64,000 bases of DNA from Sulfurimicrobium lacus (GTDB lineage: Bacteria > Pseudomonadota > Gammaproteobacteria > Burkholderiales > Sulfuricellaceae), in contig NZ_AP022853.1 of assembly GCF_011764585.1 (NCBI RefSeq), positions 2,823,501 through 2,887,500 of the forward strand. Reading direction: 5' to 3'. The notes below the pieces were generated by a model, which made no database searches, was not told the DNA's origin, and saw only the letters and a list, made by a program, of their open reading frames with translations. Below are positions 12,620 through 21,369 of this stretch, in pieces (the first letter of the stretch is position 1; each line of letters opens with the position of its first letter). Made by a program: the position numbers and the translations under genes.

Positions 12620-12712
12620 CTTGGTTTCAGCAGCGCTGACCCGCAGTATCCACAACAGCCATTCCTCGGAAACTCATTTCCACCAGGTTTAACTCAGCCG
12701 GAAGAATTGATA

Positions 12713-15199
12713 TCACCCCAGTTGCCGCAAGGTCAGCAATGGCGGCTGACGCAACACGCCGCGCGTACCCAGCCACCCTGCCAGCGTCACGCCCACGCCT
12801 CCCGCCACCAGCGCCACCAGCCATAGCCACGGGTTGAACTGGTAGGGCAGATGGAATACCCGCGTAGCAAGGAAGAATCCCAGGCCGCTCGCCGCCATGG
12901 CAGCCACACCGCCCGCCAGCAGACCGATCAGCGCGAACTCGGTAAGCTGGCTCAACGCCAGTTGCCTGCGGCTCGCGCCCAGGGTACGCATAACGGCCGC
13001 TTCGTACATCCTTTCCTCACGCGTGGCAGCGATTGCCGCGTAGAGCGCCATCAAGCCCGCCGCCAGGGTAAACAGGAAGACGAATTCGACCGCAGCCGCG
13101 ACGCGGTCCATCATCGCCCTTACATGCCCCATCAGCGCCGCCACGTCGATCACGGTCAGGTTGGGGAAAGCCTTGACCATGTCGTTGAGCAGCATCTCCT
13201 GGCCGGGCGGCAGGTAAAACGCGGTGATGTAGCTGGCCGGGTAGCGCTCCAGCAATGCCGGCGGCGCGATGACGAAAAAGTTGACGCGAAAGGAATCCCA
13301 GTCCACTTTGCGCAGGCTGGTGATACGCGCGGTGAAATTCTGCCCCGCCACCTGGTAGCTCAACTTGTCTCCCAGCTTGAGGCCGAGTGTCTTGGCGATG
13401 CCCTCCTCCACCGATAGCTGCGCTGCATCGGGATCGCCGGCACGCCACCAGTTGCCGGCAAACAGCTGGTTGTCGCCTTGCATGCGTTCCGCCGAGGAAA
13501 GGTTGAACTCCCGTTCCATCAGGCGCTTCGCACGATCGTCCGGATAGTCCGCGGCAGTCGTCTGCCTGCCGTTGATGGCGACCAGTCGCCCGCGCACCAT
13601 GGGGAACAGTTCGGGGCTGGCCATGCCGCGTCCGGCAAAAAACTCCCGCAGTGCAGGCAGTTGCTGCGGCTGGATATTGATGATGAAACGGTTGGGCGCG
13701 TCATGGGGCAAAGTAGTCTGCCAGCTGTGCAACAGGTCGCCGCGCACCAAGGTAAGCAGCAGCAGTGCCGTCAGGCCGAAGCCGAGGGCGACCACTTGCC
13801 CTGCACTGGTGTGGCGCCGCCGCACCACGTTGGCCAGACCATAGCGCCATGCGCTCCTCATTCCGCTGCGCCACGGCGCCAGCAGCCGAATCAGGCCATA
13901 CGCCAACAGCAGAGACAGCGCCGCGACGGCGACCAGTCCCACCAGCACGTACAGCCCCAGCTTGACCTCGCCGGCCTGCCACAGCAGCAAACCGGCGAGC
14001 GTCACTACGCCGAGCGCGAAGCTGAGCAGATTGAAGCGCTGCGGCATGCCCAGTTCGCGCCGCAGCACCCAGATCGCCGGCACCCGCTGCAGGCGCTGCA
14101 AGAATGGCAAGGCGAAGCCGAGCAGGGTTGCCATCCCGGTCAGTACCCCCTGTGCCACGGGCAGCAGGGACGGTGCCGGCAAGCCGTTCGCCACCAGGTG
14201 TTCCAGCTGATGCGCCAGCACCCATTGCGCGCCATAACCCAGCAGGCACCCGGCCAGGCTGGCCATGAGGCCGAGCCACAGGAACTGGTAAAGGTAGAGG
14301 CGGAATACTTGCGCTTGCATCGCCCCGATGCAGCGCATCACGGCACAGCCGTCGAGGTGGCGTTCGAGAAAGCGCCGCACCGAAAGCACGATCGCCACCG
14401 CCGCCAGGATGACACTGGTGAGCGCGGCTAGACCGAGAAACTTGCCGCCCCGCTCCAGCGCGGAACGGATTTCCGGCCGCGCATCGCTCACCCCTTCCAG
14501 CTTTTCGCCCCTCCCCAGGCGGGAAGCGGCCCAGGTACGATAGGCTGCAATGGCTCTCGCTTCTCCCGCCAGCATCAGACGATACGTGATGCGGCTGCCG
14601 GGCTGAACGAGCTGGGTGGCAGGCAGGTCGGACAGGTTCATCATCAAGCGGGGGGCGATGCTGAACATGCCGCCACCGCTGTCAGGCTCGAAGCTCAACT
14701 CGGCCGCCACTGCCAGTTGCGACGCGCCTACCTCGACCCGGTTGCCAGGCGCCAGGCGCAACTGCTCGCGCAAACGCTTGTCCAGCCACACCGTGCCGGG
14801 CGCGGGGATGCCGGACGCGGCAGACTCGCCTTGCGCCGTCTGGAGGCGCAGCGCGCCCCTAAGTGGATAACCGCCTTCCACCGCTTTGACTTCAGCCAGC
14901 TGGTTGCCGCTGGCGCTGATGATCATGCTCGGGAAAGTGCGCGTACGCACCAGCTTCAAACCGCGCCGTCGGGCTTCCTGAGAAAAAAGCGGCGCGATTT
15001 CGTGGTCCGCCACCAGCACCAGATCAGCCCCCAGCAACTGGCTCGCTTCGCCACCCAGCGCCTGGCTCACCCGATCGGTAAAGAAGCTCACCGCCGTGAC
15101 GCCACCCACCGCGACCACCAGCGCCAGCGCCAGGGCATACAACTCCCCGGCCCGCCATTCGCGCAGCAGCATGCGCCAGGAGAGTCGCACCAGGTTCAT
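12713..15199 (-). CDS. ybbP: ABC transporter permease, YbbP/FtsX type
   Basis: An 828-residue inner-membrane protein. It has an N-terminal span (LYALALALVVAVGG), a large periplasmic domain, then two groups of membrane helices with FtsX-like permease regions (about residues 245-480 and 690-828). YbbP works with the ATPase YbbA in an ABC complex of the MacB/LolCDE superfamily whose substrate is not settled. The ATG at 15199 gives MNLVRLSWRMLLREW, the family N-terminus; it follows the ybbA stop by four bases, so the two are co-translated. The tesA-ybbA-ybbP divergent layout is the one known in E. coli. Confidence 0.9.
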   Translation of the reverse strand: MNLVRLSWRMLLREWRAGELYALALALVVAVGGVTAVSFFTDRVSQALGGEASQLLGADLVLVADHEIAPLFSQEARRRGLKLVRTRTFPSMIISASGNQLAEVKAVEGGYPLRGALRLQTAQGESAASGIPAPGTVWLDKRLREQLRLAPGNRVEVGASQLAVAAELSFEPDSGGGMFSIAPRLMMNLSDLPATQLVQPGSRITYRLMLAGEARAIAAYRTWAASRLGRGEKLEGVSDARPEIRSALERGGKFLGLAALTSVILAAVAIVLSVRRFLERHLDGCAVMRCIGAMQAQVFRLYLYQFLWLGLMASLAGCLLGYGAQWVLAHQLEHLVANGLPAPSLLPVAQGVLTGMATLLGFALPFLQRLQRVPAIWVLRRELGMPQRFNLLSFALGVVTLAGLLLWQAGEVKLGLYVLVGLVAVAALSLLLAYGLIRLLAPWRSGMRSAWRYGLANVVRRRHTSAGQVVALGFGLTALLLLTLVRGDLLHSWQTTLPHDAPNRFIINIQPQQLPALREFFAGRGMASPELFPMVRGRLVAINGRQTTAADYPDDRAKRLMEREFNLSSAERMQGDNQLFAGNWWRAGDPDAAQLSVEEGIAKTLGLKLGDKLSYQVAGQNFTARITSLRKVDWDSFRVNFFVIAPPALLERYPASYITAFYLPPGQEMLLNDMVKAFPNLTVIDVAALMGHVRAMMDRVAAAVEFVFLFTLAAGLMALYAAIAATREERMYEAAVMRTLGASRRQLALSQLTEFALIGLLAGGVAAMAASGLGFFLATRVFHLPYQFNPWLWLVALVAGGVGVTLAGWLGTRGVLRQPPLLTLRQLG

Positions 15200-15203
15200 G
15201 GTC

Positions 15204-15887
15204 TCATTCCACTTCCAGACGGCCATCCGCGAGGCGCAATCTGCGCCCGCAGCGCTGCGCCAGTTCGGCATCGTGGGTCACCAGCACCAGCGTGGTACCT
15301 TGCTCGCGGTTCAACCCGAACAGCAGGTCGATGATGCGGGCGCCGGTCGCGCTGTCGAGGTTGCCGGTCGGTTCGTCGGCCAGCAGCAGCTTCGGCTGCG
15401 GCGCAAAGGCACGGGCGATAGCGACGCGCTGCTGTTCGCCGCCGGAAAGATGTTTCGGGTAGGTGTGCAGGCGGTCGCTCAGGCCCACCCGCTCCAGCAC
15501 GGCAAGGGCCTGTTGCTTCGCTGAGCCGGAACCGGCCAGTTCCAGCGGCAACATGACGTTCTCCAGCGCTGTCAGGGCCGGCAGCAACTGGAATGACTGG
15601 AACACAAAGCCGATCAGGCGTCCGCGCAAGGCGGCGCGGCCATCCTCGTCGAGCGCAAAAAGGTCCTCGCCGGCAATGTGCACCGCGCCTCCGCTGGGCA
15701 AATCCAGCCCGGCCAGCAGGCCCAGCAGGGTGGATTTGCCCGAGCCCGACGCGCCCAAGATCGCCACCGATTCGCCGCCGGCGATTTCCAGGTCGAGCTG
15801 GTGCAAGATGGTAAGATAACCGCTCCCGACCGGCACTTGCTTGGACAGGCGCGACGCCTGCACGATTAATGAAGAAGGAGAGTTCAT
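15204..15887 (-). CDS. ybbA: ABC transporter ATP-binding protein, YbbA/LolD type
   Basis: A 227-residue ATPase with Walker A GASGSGKST, Q-loop, signature LSGGEQQR, Walker B LLLADEPT and an H-loop in THDAEL. It energises the YbbP permease next door. Two starts are possible: the ATG at 15887, whose bases overlap the tesA start codon on the other strand, or the ATG at 15908, 21 bases inside tesA. Neither has a strong ribosome site. Confidence 0.93.
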   Translation of the reverse strand: MNSPSSLIVQASRLSKQVPVGSGYLTILHQLDLEIAGGESVAILGASGSGKSTLLGLLAGLDLPSGGAVHIAGEDLFALDEDGRAALRGRLIGFVFQSFQLLPALTALENVMLPLELAGSGSAKQQALAVLERVGLSDRLHTYPKHLSGGEQQRVAIARAFAPQPKLLLADEPTGNLDSATGARIIDLLFGLNREQGTTLVLVTHDAELAQRCGRRLRLADGRLEVE

Positions 15888-16488
15888 GCTGATCCGCTGG
15901 TTGCTCATCTACGTACTGCTGTTTGTGCCCACGGCCTGGGCCGGGCCGACGATCCTGGTGTTCGGCGACAGCCTGTCGGCCAATTATGGCGTGGCCGTCG
16001 AATCCGGCTGGGTGAGTTTACTGCAACAGCGCCTGATGCAGAATCAATATAAATACCAGGTCGTCAATGCCAGCATCAGCGGTGAAACCACGGCCGGCGG
16101 GCTGACTCGCATCGACACCGCCCTGGCAACGCATAAGCCGGCCATCGTCATCGTCGAACTGGGCGCCAACGACGGGCTGCGCGGCCTGCCGCTGCAAGCC
16201 ATGCGCGACAACCTCGACGGCACGATCCGCGCCTGCATCGCCAGACGGGCCAAAGTGCTGCTAGTCGGCATGCGCTTGCCGCCTAATTACGGCACGGCTT
16301 ACAACGAACGCTTCAGCATGATCTACCCGGCCCTGGCGAACAAATATCATACCGCTCTGCTCCCCTTCCTGCTCGAAGGCATGGCCGACAAACGCGACAT
16401 GTTCCAGGCAGACAATCTACACCCCACCGCTGCAGCGCAGCCAATCGTTCTGGAAAACGTCTGGAAACGGCTCCGCCCTTTGTTGTAA
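15886..16488 (+). CDS. tesA: Arylesterase / multifunctional thioesterase-lysophospholipase TesA (SGNH hydrolase)
   Basis: A 200-residue periplasmic SGNH-family hydrolase. A signal peptide (about residues 1-19, ending TAWAG) precedes block I FGDSLSANYG (nucleophile Ser), block III GANDG and block V DNLHPT (Asp/His). These enzymes hydrolyse acyl-CoA thioesters, lysophospholipids and aryl esters. The ATG at 15886 has GGAG eight bases upstream and matches E. coli TesA. The start codon overlaps the divergent ybbA start. Confidence 0.94.
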   Translation: MLIRWLLIYVLLFVPTAWAGPTILVFGDSLSANYGVAVESGWVSLLQQRLMQNQYKYQVVNASISGETTAGGLTRIDTALATHKPAIVIVELGANDGLRGLPLQAMRDNLDGTIRACIARRAKVLLVGMRLPPNYGTAYNERFSMIYPALANKYHTALLPFLLEGMADKRDMFQADNLHPTAAAQPIVLENVWKRLRPLL

Positions 16489-16672
16489 CCCCCTCCCCTG
16501 CGGGAAAAGCAACAGCGCCCTCTCTTTAAGCACATATACCTAAGCAATTAGGTAATGGCGCAAATGGATAGTTCGCAGCGGAAAAACTAGACTGCAATCA
16601 GCTTGTAACTGTCGCGGCCCGCAGATGTCGCGGCGCCTTTCTCACCTTGTTGCGCCCGCCAGAGGTGGCACT

Positions 16673-17014
16673 ATGAAACTGGATGAAGTGTGCAATAACG
16701 CGCAATGCCCCTTTGCACCAGAAATGCCGCGGATTTGTCCTGGGCTGAAACCGGTGTTAGATGAGACCAGGCAGGCGAAAGCACAGCTCATTGCGCACAT
16801 CGGACATGAGTTGCGCACCCCGCTCAATACCATCCTCGGCTTCGCCCAGATGCTGGACTGCTGCAGCGACGACACGAAGCTTGGGGAAGAGAGGGAAAGC
16901 ATCGATTCGATTCTCGCTGCCAGCAGGCAGCTGCTGCACAGCATCGGCACCCTGCTCGCGCTGGAGACAGTCGAGATCGGAGATCCGGAAAGCGAATTAA
17001 GGAGCCCATCATGA
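16673..17014 (+). CDS. Stand-alone histidine-kinase dimerisation/phosphoacceptor (HisKA) domain protein
   Basis: A 113-residue protein with a Cys-rich N-terminus (C8, C13, C23 region) and a HisKA domain carrying the H-box HELRTPLNTILGF. There is no room for an ATPase (HATPase_c) domain: the stop follows the second helix of the HisKA unit. It might receive phosphate from another kinase, act as a phosphotransfer domain, or block kinase dimers by hetero-pairing; it might also be the remnant of a longer kinase. The ATG at 16673 gives a compact protein; an upstream in-frame ATG at 16625 is possible. Its stop overlaps the next start (ATGA). Confidence 0.7.
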   Translation: MKLDEVCNNAQCPFAPEMPRICPGLKPVLDETRQAKAQLIAHIGHELRTPLNTILGFAQMLDCCSDDTKLGEERESIDSILAASRQLLHSIGTLLALETVEIGDPESELRSPS

Positions 17015-17229
17015 TCGACAACATTCATCCCCAGGCTACGCAGAGCATGTATCACGGCGCATTGCAGAGCGAAGCGATAACCCGGAACGGTCGGCGCATT
17101 TTCGTCGTTCCGGACAGTCGCGACCAGGAATGGCGCTGGACGGTCGGATTAATGCGCGTGAAAACGGCATACAATTACTGGCGCAACGGTTACAGGTGGC
17201 GCGCCTCCTGGATATTGGCGCAACGGTAA
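17011..17229 (+). CDS. Small hypothetical protein coupled to the HisKA gene
   Basis: A 72-residue basic, Trp/Arg-rich protein with no membrane segment and no family I recognise. Its ATG overlaps the stop of the HisKA gene (ATGA at 17011-17014) with AAGGAG just upstream, so translation is likely coupled. It ends nine bases before the convergent msrA stop. Confidence 0.5.
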   Translation: MIDNIHPQATQSMYHGALQSEAITRNGRRIFVVPDSRDQEWRWTVGLMRVKTAYNYWRNGYRWRASWILAQR

Positions 17230-17238
17230 ATCCGCCAG

Positions 17239-17790
17239 TTAGCGCTCGTGCGATTTCAATTTGGCGGCGAATTTGCTCCGCAGCTTGGCCACTTTGGGCG
17301 CCACCACGACCTGGCAATAAGGCTGCTGGGCGTGCAGTTTGTAATAATCGCGGTGATAGTCTTCGGCCGGATAGAACACGGGCGCCGCGACGATTTCGGT
17401 CACGATGGGTCGCGCCCATACACCCTCGGCCGTGAGTTCGGCGATCATTTTTTCCGCCTCGGCCTTCTGTTCCGGCGAATGGTAGAAAATGACCGAACGG
17501 TACTGGCTGCCGACATCGTTGCCCTGGCGGTTCAGGGTAGTGGGGTCGTGGATGGCAAAGAAGGCGGTCAGAATTTCGCGGTATGAAATTTGGCCGGAGT
17601 CGAAGCTGACGCGCACCACTTCGGCATGACCGGTGGTACCGCTGCACACCGCATCGTAATCGGGATTTTCCAGGCTCCCGCCGCTATAGCCGGGAAGCAC
17701 TTGTTCAACACCTGCCAGCTCACCCAGAGCGGCCTCGATACACCAGAAGCAACCGCCTCCAAGCGTAGCGGTCTCAAGCTTTGTATTCAT
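17239..17790 (-). CDS. msrA: Peptide methionine-(S)-sulfoxide reductase MsrA
   Basis: Reduces methionine-S-sulfoxide in proteins. The 183 residues begin MNTKLETATLGGGCFWC with the catalytic Cys in GGCFWC, followed by GYSGG, the HAEVV and FFAIHDPTTLNRQGND motifs, and YHRDYY near the end, all MsrA hallmarks. The frame is open to 17844, but the N-terminus from 17790 fits the family. The C-terminus has few cysteines, so the resolving Cys is uncertain. Confidence 0.95.
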   Translation of the reverse strand: MNTKLETATLGGGCFWCIEAALGELAGVEQVLPGYSGGSLENPDYDAVCSGTTGHAEVVRVSFDSGQISYREILTAFFAIHDPTTLNRQGNDVGSQYRSVIFYHSPEQKAEAEKMIAELTAEGVWARPIVTEIVAAPVFYPAEDYHRDYYKLHAQQPYCQVVVAPKVAKLRSKFAAKLKSHER

Positions 17791-18017
17791 ATGCACCAGC
17801 GCTTTTTGGCGAGGGAAGAGCAAAGAGTATAGCCACCGGAGCATAAATCCGGATGTCGTAAGGACATAAAATCTTTTATCTTGATGATCCGGCGCATAAG
17901 AATAGACTCTTTTATGATGATGAATTATCAGACCTAAAGATCAGGTTTCAGTTCGTTAGTTCAAAGCTTCGCTAACTGTCTGCCGTTTTTGCGATCCTGA
18001 TTTGCTGGGGGTGCCCA

Positions 18018-18362
18018 ATGAATTTTGATTTCGACAAAATGATGGTCCTGGCGCGGGAGAACCCCCAGGAATTCGAGCGCCAGCGCCACGATCTCCTAGA
18101 AGAGGTCATCGAGAGCCGGGCGGACATCAAATGGGCCAAAGCGTTTCAGTCCCGTATCGACATGGAACGGAGAAAAGCGAGAACCCCCCTCGGCTGCTGC
18201 ATTCATCTATATTCCAGGATGTGGGACAGCTTCTATAATCTGGATGAGCAATTCCAAAGATTACTGACGGCACTCGATCCCCGGAACGGCAATAAAACGC
18301 CTCAAGCTGAAGAAACAAAATCGCTTCCCTCAGCAAAGATACTCATGTTCAGAAAACGCTGA
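18018..18362 (+). CDS. DUF3135 family protein
   Basis: A 114-residue soluble protein starting MNFDFDKMMVLARENP, with FERQRHDLLEEVI and a helical remainder typical of DUF3135, a family of unknown function in beta- and gammaproteobacteria. GGGGGTG lies just upstream of the ATG. Its last 14 bases overlap the 3' end of the convergent lon gene. Confidence 0.8.
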   Translation: MNFDFDKMMVLARENPQEFERQRHDLLEEVIESRADIKWAKAFQSRIDMERRKARTPLGCCIHLYSRMWDSFYNLDEQFQRLLTALDPRNGNKTPQAEETKSLPSAKILMFRKR

Positions 18363-20775
18363 TCACTTTCCCTTCAGAGTCTTTCTCCGCAAACACAACT
18401 TTCACCACATCCTTGAACTGACGGGCGAAGTGCACCTTCACCCCTTCCCGGATGTGCTCGGGCAGTTCGTCGAAATCGCGCCGGTTGGCTTCGGGCATGA
18501 TCAGTTCCATGATCTTGATGCGCCGCGCTGCGATGACTTTCTCGCGCACCCCGCCGATGGCCAGCACCTCGCCGGTCAGGGTCAGTTCGCCGGTCATGGC
18601 CAGGGGGCGGGCGACTTTCTGGTTGCGCGCCAGCGACAGCAGCGCCGTCGCCATGGTGACGCCGGCGCTCGGGCCGTCCTTGGGCGTCGCGCCTTCGGGC
18701 AGGTGCAGGTGCACGAAAGCCTCGTCGAAGAACTTCAGGTCGCCCTTGAATTCCTTGAGATGCGAGGTGACGTAGCTATAGGCGATCTCGGCCGACTCCT
18801 TCATCACGTCGCCCAGCTGGCCGGTGAGCTTGAAGCCGCGATTGCGGGTGTGGACGCGCGTCGCCTCGATGGAGAGCGTCACACCGCCCATCGCGGTCCA
18901 GGCCAGCCCGGTGACCACGCCCAGCCCGCTCAATGGTTTTTCATTGGTGAACAATGGCTTGCCGAGATAAGTTTCCACCTGTTCCACGCCGAGACGCGCC
19001 GGGCCTTGCTCGCCGTTCATCAGCTTGACGACCGATTTACGTACCAGCCGGCCGAGCTGTTTCTCTAGGTTGCGCACCCCGGCCTCGCGGGCATAGCCTT
19101 CGACGACATGTTTCAGACCGGCATCGCTGATCGCCAGCTCGCCGCGTTTCATGCCCGCCTTTTCCAGTTGCTTGGGCCACAGGTGATGCTTGGCAATGGT
19201 GACCTTCTCGGAGGTGATGTAGCCTGCCAGGCGGATCACTTCCATGCGGTCGAGCAGCGGCCCCGGAATGGTGTCGAGCTGGTTGGCGGTACACACGAAC
19301 AGCACCTTGGACAAATCGAAGCGCACGTCGAGGTAATGATCGAGGAAATCGCTGTTCTGTTCCGGGTCCAGCACTTCCAGCAGGGATGAAGCCGGGTCGC
19401 CCTGATAGGAGGCGCCGATCTTGTCCACTTCGTCGAGCATGATCACCGGGTTGGCCACGCCACATTCCTTGATGGCCTGCACGAACTTGCCCGGCATGGC
19501 GCCAATGTAGGTGCGGCGGTGCCCCTTGATTTCCGCCTCGTCGCGCATGCCGCCGAGGGAAAAGCGGTAGAACTCGCGTCCCAGGGCATCGGCAATGGAG
19601 CGCCCGATGGAAGTCTTGCCCACCCCCGGCGGGCCGACCAGCAGGACGATGGAACCGGCGATCTCGCCCTTGTGCGCGCCCACCGCGAGGAATTCGATGA
19701 TGCGTTCCTTCACGTCTTCCAGACCGTCGTGGTCGCGGTCGAGAATCTTGCGCGCGCGCTTGAGGTCGAGCTTGTCTTTCGAATACTTGCCCCACGGCAA
19801 CTGGGTCAGCCAGTCGAGGTAATTGCGCGTCACCGCATATTCCGGCGAGCCGGTTTCGAGCATGGACAGCTTCTGCATTTCTTCATCCACGCGTTGCTGC
19901 GCCGCCTCGGTCAATTCGAGCTTGGCGAGGCGTTCGTGGAAGCGGTCGATCTCGGCGGTCTTGTCGTCCTTGGCCAGGCCGAGTTCCTTCTGGATGGCCT
20001 TGAGCTGTTCGCGCAGGAAGAACTCGCGCTGGTTCTTGGTCATCTTCTCGTCGACCTGCTCGCGAATCTGCGACTGCAGGCGTGCGACATCGAGTTCCTT
20101 CTTGATCAGCACCAGCACTTTTTCCATGCGGCGGCGCAGGTTGAGTGCCTCCAGCACGTCCTGCAGCTTCTCCTTGGGCGCGGTGGTGAGCGAAGCGGCG
20201 AAATCGGTGAGCAACGAGGGCTCGTTGGGGCTGAAGCGGTTGAGGAAGAACTTCAGCTCTTCGCTGTAAAGCGGGTTGAGCGGCAGCAGCTCCTTGATCG
20301 AGTTGATGATCGCCATGGCGTAGGCTTTCACCTCGTCGGTATTGGCGCCGCGGTTGTCGTTGGGGTATTCCACCTGCGCCAGGTAAGGCGCCTTGTCCGA
20401 GAGCCATTTGACGATACGGAAACGCTTCTGCCCCTCCGCTATGAACTGTATCTTGCCGTCGGCGCGCACCGGGTGATGCATGTGCACCGCGGTACCCGTA
20501 GCGTAAAAATCCTGCGGCTTGACGTCGTCGGTACTGCTCGGACGCACCATCACCAGGCCGACCATTTTCTGCGCGGTTTCGCCGATTTTCTCCACGGTAT
20601 CCAGCCATGGTGCCATGTTCATCAGCAGCGGCAGGGTCTGCGCCGGGAAGAAGGGGCGTTCGCTGAGCGGCAGGAGATAAAGGGTATCGGGCAGCGTCTG
20701 TACCGTCAATGCAAGCTCGGAAGACCCAATCGGTTCGATCACTACGCCTTCAATCGCTTCGTTTACGTCAGACAT
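18349..20775 (-). CDS. lon: ATP-dependent protease Lon
   Basis: The soluble AAA+ serine protease that degrades misfolded and regulatory proteins. The 808 residues contain the N-terminal LonN domain, a coiled coil, the AAA+ module with Walker A GPPGVGKTS (about residue 360) and Walker B VIMLDEVDK, and the C-terminal protease domain with catalytic Ser in KDGPSAGVTM and the Lys about 43 residues later. The ATG at 20775 is preferred because AGGA sits five bases before it; the ATG at 20781 would abut the ribosome site. A sigma-32-like promoter lies upstream. Confidence 0.96.
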   Translation of the reverse strand: MSDVNEAIEGVVIEPIGSSELALTVQTLPDTLYLLPLSERPFFPAQTLPLLMNMAPWLDTVEKIGETAQKMVGLVMVRPSSTDDVKPQDFYATGTAVHMHHPVRADGKIQFIAEGQKRFRIVKWLSDKAPYLAQVEYPNDNRGANTDEVKAYAMAIINSIKELLPLNPLYSEELKFFLNRFSPNEPSLLTDFAASLTTAPKEKLQDVLEALNLRRRMEKVLVLIKKELDVARLQSQIREQVDEKMTKNQREFFLREQLKAIQKELGLAKDDKTAEIDRFHERLAKLELTEAAQQRVDEEMQKLSMLETGSPEYAVTRNYLDWLTQLPWGKYSKDKLDLKRARKILDRDHDGLEDVKERIIEFLAVGAHKGEIAGSIVLLVGPPGVGKTSIGRSIADALGREFYRFSLGGMRDEAEIKGHRRTYIGAMPGKFVQAIKECGVANPVIMLDEVDKIGASYQGDPASSLLEVLDPEQNSDFLDHYLDVRFDLSKVLFVCTANQLDTIPGPLLDRMEVIRLAGYITSEKVTIAKHHLWPKQLEKAGMKRGELAISDAGLKHVVEGYAREAGVRNLEKQLGRLVRKSVVKLMNGEQGPARLGVEQVETYLGKPLFTNEKPLSGLGVVTGLAWTAMGGVTLSIEATRVHTRNRGFKLTGQLGDVMKESAEIAYSYVTSHLKEFKGDLKFFDEAFVHLHLPEGATPKDGPSAGVTMATALLSLARNQKVARPLAMTGELTLTGEVLAIGGVREKVIAARRIKIMELIMPEANRRDFDELPEHIREGVKVHFARQFKDVVKVVFAEKDSEGKVISVF

Positions 20776-20813
20776 GTTCATCCTGGGAGGCAGTTATTTT
20801 TACCCTACGGACT

Positions 20814-20839
20814 TTGTGGCGAATGTTTCACAATTCAAG
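20814..20839 (-). promoter_or_regulatory. Candidate heat-shock (sigma-32) promoter of lon
   Basis: Read on the minus strand, CTTGAA (20834-20839) and CCACAA (20814-20819) are separated by 14 bases, close to the sigma-32 pattern CTTGAA / CCCCAT with 13-15 base spacing. It ends about 40 bases before the lon start. Lon is a heat-shock gene in proteobacteria. The -10 match is imperfect. Confidence 0.45.
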
Positions 20840-20987
20840 CCCGCGCTGCAAATGCGCCCCGTCAGGGGCTGGATACTACGTAGTTTCCATACACGATATA
20901 CAGGCTGTAATTTATACCCTGGGAAATTCGAATGTGTAACCATCAATTGAAAATGCCAATCCTATCGGCATACAGGAGATGCGCATC

Positions 20988-21368
20988 ATGGCACACGAAG
21001 GCCTGCACGAAAACGAAGAAAAGCTTGCCCCGGCGACCCTGGATTCCCACCGTGCCATCCTCTCCCTGATGGAGGAATTCGAGGCGGTCGACTGGTACCA
21101 CCAGCGCGCCGATGCCTGTAACAACGCGGAATTGCGCGCCATTCTGCTGCACAACATGCACGAGGAAATGGAGCACGCTGCCATGATCCTGGAATGGCTG
21201 CGCCGCAGTACCCCCAGGCTGGACGAAATCCTGCGTACTTACCTGTTCAGCCAGGGCGACATCACCCTGGCCGAGGAAGTGGCGACCGGCAAGATCGCCG
21301 GCGCGGAGCCGCTCCAGGGCGGGGCGGCGACACCGCATCTGACGGTCGGCAGCATGAAAGGAGCCTGA
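20988..21368 (+). CDS. Encapsulated ferritin-like protein (EncFtn) with encapsulin targeting tail
   Basis: A 126-residue ferroxidase cargo of an encapsulin shell. EncFtn is half a ferritin: two helices that form an active site only on assembly into an annular decamer. The sequence has the conserved MEEFEAVDWYHQR and HNMHEEMEHAAM motifs supplying Glu/Glu/His iron ligands, then EWLRR and RTYLF. The C-terminus is a flexible tail ending LTVGSMKGA, matching the encapsulation peptide type LTVGSLRG. The ATG at 20988 sits nine bases after AGGAG; the ATG at 20979 abuts that site. The shell gene begins one base after this stop. Confidence 0.93.
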   Translation: MAHEGLHENEEKLAPATLDSHRAILSLMEEFEAVDWYHQRADACNNAELRAILLHNMHEEMEHAAMILEWLRRSTPRLDEILRTYLFSQGDITLAEEVATGKIAGAEPLQGGAATPHLTVGSMKGA

Positions 21369-21369
21369 C

